Positions 5,721 to 8,440 of a DNA stretch of 8,440 nt are shown here, one piece after another. The notes beneath the pieces were generated by a model, which did no database searches, was not told the DNA's origin, and saw nothing but the letters and a program-made list of their open reading frames with translations. Source of the stretch: Candidatus Helarchaeota archaeon. Lineage in GTDB: Archaea > Asgardarchaeota > Lokiarchaeia > Helarchaeales > HEL-GB-A. The stretch lies in the NCBI GenBank assembly GCA_016840125.1, contig JAEOSY010000371.1, positions 1-8,440 of the forward strand. Direction: 5' to 3'. The stretch's first letter is position 1. Each line of letters starts with the position of its first letter. The position numbers and the translations under genes are program-made.

Positions 5721-7601
5721 ATGAGCGAGAAAATTTTAGGATATAATGGAAAAATTGCGTACATCAATCTAAGTGATAAAAAATCCGAAATCAAAGACCT
5801 GGATTCGCAAATTGCAAGGGATTATGTTGGGGGGACTGGTCTCTCTTGCAAATTAATTCATGATTTATTATCTGAGGATGATTATTCCATTTTACAAAAG
5901 GATATTTTTTCAGAAATTAACCCGCTTGTATTCGCTACCGGGCCTCTCACTGCTACTATAGTGCCGTCCTCAGGGCGGTATTCAGTCTCAGGGGTTTCAC
6001 CACTCACACACCACTGGGGCGAGGGTACTTCTGGGGGACAGTTTTGTGTATCCTTAAGGAGATGCGGTTATGATGCGATTGTTCTCACAGGAAAGGCAAA
6101 ATCTCCCACTTATCTATACATTAACAACGGAAAAATCGAATTCAAGGATGGCAGCAAGGCATGGAGTAAGGATTCTTACCAAGCTCAAGAAGTTATTAAA
6201 CAGGAATTAAAGACGAAAGGTATTAGGGTTGCTTGTATTGGAGTTGCGGGCGAGAATCTAGTAAAATATGCCGCAATCATGAATGATGATGGCAGGGCTG
6301 TGGGTAGATGTGGATTAGGCGCATTAATGGGTTCCAAAAAATTAAAGGCATTGGCAGTTCATGGAAGCAATAAAATTGAGTTAGGCAACCAAGAAAAACT
6401 GAAGGAATTGAGAGGAAAGATTGAAAGTGGTTCTGCCATGGACGTGATGCGGAATGTAAATACCACCGTCAGGAACTTATTTGGAACAAATAGTTATTTT
6501 GATATGGGGATGGCTTCAGGCGATGTTCCTGGATATTATTTCACTGAAACAGAGTTTTTAGCAGAAAAATTAACGGCAAAAACAATGAAAGAAGAGTATC
6601 CCGTATTTATCACGGGGTGCGCTATGTGTGCCATACGATGTGCAAAACAAACCATCGTCCGCGACAAGGGCGAAGAAATTCAGGTTGATGGACCAGAATA
6701 TGAATCTGTGGCTGCTCTGGGAAGTTTATGTGGAGTATTTGATTCTAAATCCGTGATATTGGCTCATCATAAATGTAATGTTCGTGGAATTGATGTGATC
6801 TCCTGTGGTGTTTCCATTGCTTTCTTGATTTATTTGATTGAAAATAAAATTGGTGTTAGCGAAATTAAGAAACATCTGAAAGAAATTACAATTGAGGATA
6901 TCCATTGGGGTAATGGCGATTTAGTTTTGGACTTGATTGATCGAATTGCCGAACGAGAAGGCATTGGTAACCTTCTCGCTGAAGGCGTGAAAGTAATGGC
7001 TGAAAAATTAAATGTAGATCCCAATCTAGCTGCTCATGTCAAAGGTTTAGAAATTCCGATGCATGAACCACGTGCATTCGCGGGACAAGCATTATCCTAC
7101 ATGACTTGTTGTACGGGGGCCAATCATAATAAGGGCGATTGGTTCTCTGTTCAAATGGGCGTGCTTTCCTTTCCGAAATATGACATTGTAAGGGCCCCTA
7201 AAGATAAAATCACAGGCCTTGAAGGCGCAATTATTGCGCTACAAGATTTCAGGGGATTTGAAGATTCCGCAGTTTATTGTAATTTCGCGACTCCTCCTAA
7301 CCAAAATCAGGCAGCCCGGTATCTCTCTCATGCCACTGGGATTAAATACAAAGGGGCAGATATTATCACCTGTGGGGAGCGAAGTAATAATCTGAAACGG
7401 TTAATCTCCTGTAACATGGGAATAACTCGAAAGGATGACTACTTGCCAAAACACGTGCTCAAGGTCTTCGAAACTGGCGGGGCTGCAGGAATAAAACTTG
7501 AATTAGATGAGAATTTACAAAAATATTATGAACTTAGAGGTTGGGATTGGGAAACTGGTCAACCAACGGAGGTAAAATTGAAAGAATTAGGAATTTATTA
7601 A
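5721..7601 (+). CDS. Aldehyde:ferredoxin oxidoreductase family (tungsten-type AOR)
   Basis: The 626-residue length is normal for the family. AOR enzymes convert aldehyde plus water to carboxylate, reducing ferredoxin at a tungsten (or Mo) bis-pterin centre next to a [4Fe-4S] cluster; the reaction can run backwards. Cluster ligands are C300, C303 and C307 (CAMCAIRC) and C520 (VYCNF). Pterin-binding and core motifs include YVGGTGLSCKL (35-45), FATGPLT (71-77), SGRYSVSGVSPLTHHWGEG (84-102), VGRCGLGALMGSKKLKA (194-210) and GPEYESVAALGSLCG (324-338). E327 and H469 (GANHN) sit where the family has its active-site acidic residue and histidine. GGAGG (5709-5713) lies 7 nt before the ATG. It is downstream of the alcohol dehydrogenase in one operon. 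The exact subfamily and substrate cannot be assigned; no separate small ferredoxin-like subunit is present. Confidence 0.93.
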   Translation: MSEKILGYNGKIAYINLSDKKSEIKDLDSQIARDYVGGTGLSCKLIHDLLSEDDYSILQKDIFSEINPLVFATGPLTATIVPSSGRYSVSGVSPLTHHWGEGTSGGQFCVSLRRCGYDAIVLTGKAKSPTYLYINNGKIEFKDGSKAWSKDSYQAQEVIKQELKTKGIRVACIGVAGENLVKYAAIMNDDGRAVGRCGLGALMGSKKLKALAVHGSNKIELGNQEKLKELRGKIESGSAMDVMRNVNTTVRNLFGTNSYFDMGMASGDVPGYYFTETEFLAEKLTAKTMKEEYPVFITGCAMCAIRCAKQTIVRDKGEEIQVDGPEYESVAALGSLCGVFDSKSVILAHHKCNVRGIDVISCGVSIAFLIYLIENKIGVSEIKKHLKEITIEDIHWGNGDLVLDLIDRIAEREGIGNLLAEGVKVMAEKLNVDPNLAAHVKGLEIPMHEPRAFAGQALSYMTCCTGANHNKGDWFSVQMGVLSFPKYDIVRAPKDKITGLEGAIIALQDFRGFEDSAVYCNFATPPNQNQAARYLSHATGIKYKGADIITCGERSNNLKRLISCNMGITRKDDYLPKHVLKVFETGGAAGIKLELDENLQKYYELRGWDWETGQPTEVKLKELGIY

Positions 7602-7650
7602 GTTCTGTCCTTTAGAATGATTAATAAAAGATCACAGGTGTAATTATTTT

Positions 7651-8109
7651 ATGATAAATCCAATGCAAGCCGCGTATGTTCGCATTCTAAGAAAAGTAAA
7701 AGGAAAAAGTGATGGGGAGTCGGAGAAAGCAAAAGAAGTTGTCCGAAATGGAGTCGAAAAACTTCTCTCGAACTTTGCTGACCAACAAGGGATTATCGAA
7801 GCTTCTCGAAAGTTATACTCCACCGCTATTAAAACGTATAAAATCCCAAACTCAATGATTGCAGACACCGCCAAAGAAGGAGCGGAGTTATTATTCGGAA
7901 AATTCGGTAAAACGGCATGCAATGAAATTTTCTTGATCTATTCCAGCGCTATCATTCTTTACTTTGGTCTGAAGGACGAAAATCTTGCGAAATCACTCGC
8001 AGATGACGCCTCTACCTTCTTCACCAAAAATGAGTGTCCTGAACAAATAACGAAAATTGCTGAAGTTTTACAGAATCCACGATCAAAATCAGACTTCAAA
8101 ATGTTTTAA
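7651..8109 (+). CDS. Small helical protein of unknown function, third gene of the operon
   Basis: I do not recognise this 152-residue protein. It is predicted to be almost entirely helical and charged, with a hydrophobic stretch at 93-105 (IFLIYSSAIILYF) that is probably a buried helix rather than a membrane anchor. It has only two cysteines (C90, C129), so it is not a ferredoxin or Fe-S subunit. AGGTG at 7636-7640 lies 10 nt before the ATG. It starts 49 bp after the oxidoreductase gene with no T-tract between, so co-transcription is likely. A role linked to the AOR (accessory, assembly or regulation) is only suggested by position. No terminator T-run follows; instead a transposon end converges on it. 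Confidence 0.7.
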   Translation: MINPMQAAYVRILRKVKGKSDGESEKAKEVVRNGVEKLLSNFADQQGIIEASRKLYSTAIKTYKIPNSMIADTAKEGAELLFGKFGKTACNEIFLIYSSAIILYFGLKDENLAKSLADDASTFFTKNECPEQITKIAEVLQNPRSKSDFKMF

Positions 8110-8150
8110 ATCTACACAAGTTCTAATGGGTCTACTCTATCCATAAATTT

Positions 8151-8173
8151 GGACAAACTTAGACAGCTTGTCC
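8151..8173 (-). repeat. Imperfect hairpin at the transposon right end
   Basis: GGACAA and TTGTCC form a 6-bp stem that continues past one mismatch with CT/AG around the loop TAGAC. It touches the stop codon (8173-8175) of the TnpB-like gene. IS200/IS605-family elements carry subterminal imperfect hairpins just after tnpB, where the guide RNA scaffold also ends. The exact element boundary, somewhere in 8110-8150, cannot be fixed without an empty site. Confidence 0.45.
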
Positions 8174-8440
8174 TAGCCCGTCGATAGAGGCAACGGGGGG
8201 GATTCGATCTGCTGTTGCAGGAGTAAGGCGCCCACGCGAGCGCTATTGGAATGGCGACCACCGTGGTAGCCGCAGTGGGGGTCTGTACAGATAAACTCAT
8301 GGTAGGGACTGGTTTTCGCCCGGGTCCGTTTCATGCCTCGTCCTTGTGCGAGATGCTCCGAACACACTTGGCTGGTATAGGGGGACACCACCTGCGTTTC
8401 CTGATACTGCGGTAGAGACCCTTGCGCTCGGAGGTCCGCG
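8173..8440 (-). CDS. TnpB-like (IS200/IS605 OrfB) protein, C-terminal part, degenerate and cut by the window edge
   Basis: The open frame continues to the window edge, so the 5' part is outside. The segment VVSPYTSQVCSEH, then a basic stretch, then FICTDPHCGYHGGRHSNSARV follows the TnpB C-terminus: p-YTSQ-CS-x-C, second zinc pair, CG, and the RuvC-III D-x-N-A-A motif. TnpB is an RNA-guided nuclease that helps retain IS200/IS605 transposons. Three positions deviate: the second zinc cysteine is H (CSEH), the second pair is spaced C-x4-C, and the RuvC-III aspartate is H (HSNSA). The nuclease would be expected to be inactive unless the alignment is shifted. The segment is GC-rich and lies next to an AT-rich operon, in keeping with a mobile origin. 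It could be a pseudogene or a repurposed TnpB derivative. Confidence 0.6.
   Translation of the reverse strand, partial: ADLRAQGSLPQYQETQVVSPYTSQVCSEHLAQGRGMKRTRAKTSPYHEFICTDPHCGYHGGRHSNSARVGALLLQQQIESPPLPLSTG

Noticed and set aside
8112..8300. Second minus-strand frame overlapping the TnpB end
   Set aside because: Low-complexity shadow frame; the overlapping frame carries the YTSQ/CS/CG motifs of TnpB.
1..8440. tRNA or rRNA genes
   Set aside because: No tRNA-like TTC-arm motif (GGTTCGAATCC-type) or rRNA core sequence was found on either strand.

Overview
The window looks like AT-rich archaeal DNA. Genes have Shine-Dalgarno (SD) sequences, the upstream regions carry TTTAAATA-type TATA boxes, and genes end in T-runs. 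Two surface proteins are built in archaeal style: one has an N-terminal membrane anchor and dense N-glycosylation sequons, the other a PGF-like C-terminal membrane anchor. A tungsten-type aldehyde oxidoreductase is present. An Asgard (Lokiarchaeia-like) archaeon is a reasonable guess from this gene style, but it is an inference and no marker gene here proves it.

Layout. Positions 1-498 (+) hold a DUF134/NifX-like protein whose 5' end lies before the window. It is followed by a T-tract, a decayed coding fragment (558-641, minus) and two tandem 77/76-bp repeats, each with a 24-bp dyad. These abut the stop codon of a small minus-strand protein (814-1137) that matches the N-terminal winged-helix domain of Mrr without the nuclease. 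About 450 bp without a gene follow. Positions 1633-3111 (minus) encode a membrane-anchored surface protein with five 73-residue kelch-type repeats. Its 5' leader has complementary segments that could hide the ribosome binding site. Diverging from it, 3275-3925 (+) is a chimera: the HxxR-box region of a tyrosine recombinase joined in frame to an SBBP/fibronectin-III surface protein with a C-terminal membrane anchor. Positions 3926-4396 hold T-rich terminators, a possible aborted gene start and a second copy of the decayed fragment seen at 558-641.

Positions 4397-8109 form a metabolic operon on the plus strand. It encodes an iron-type alcohol dehydrogenase, an AOR-family aldehyde:ferredoxin oxidoreductase and a small helical protein of unknown function. 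The two enzymes together would interconvert alcohol, aldehyde and carboxylate, linking NAD(P)H and ferredoxin pools. At the right edge (8173-8440, minus) is the C-terminal part of a GC-rich, degenerate TnpB-like protein, with an imperfect hairpin at its stop codon that fits the right end of an IS200/IS605-type element.

The most striking general feature is base-composition mosaicism. The kelch array, the SBBP/FN3 segment and the TnpB end are clearly GC-rich, while everything around them is AT-rich. The region from 1 to 4400 and the right edge look like accessory DNA assembled by recombination; the alcohol/aldehyde operon looks native. I found no convincing complete new defence or mobile system. 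The best candidates for something undescribed are the SD-masking leader, the recombinase/surface-protein chimera, the paired gene relicts and the TnpB-like end.
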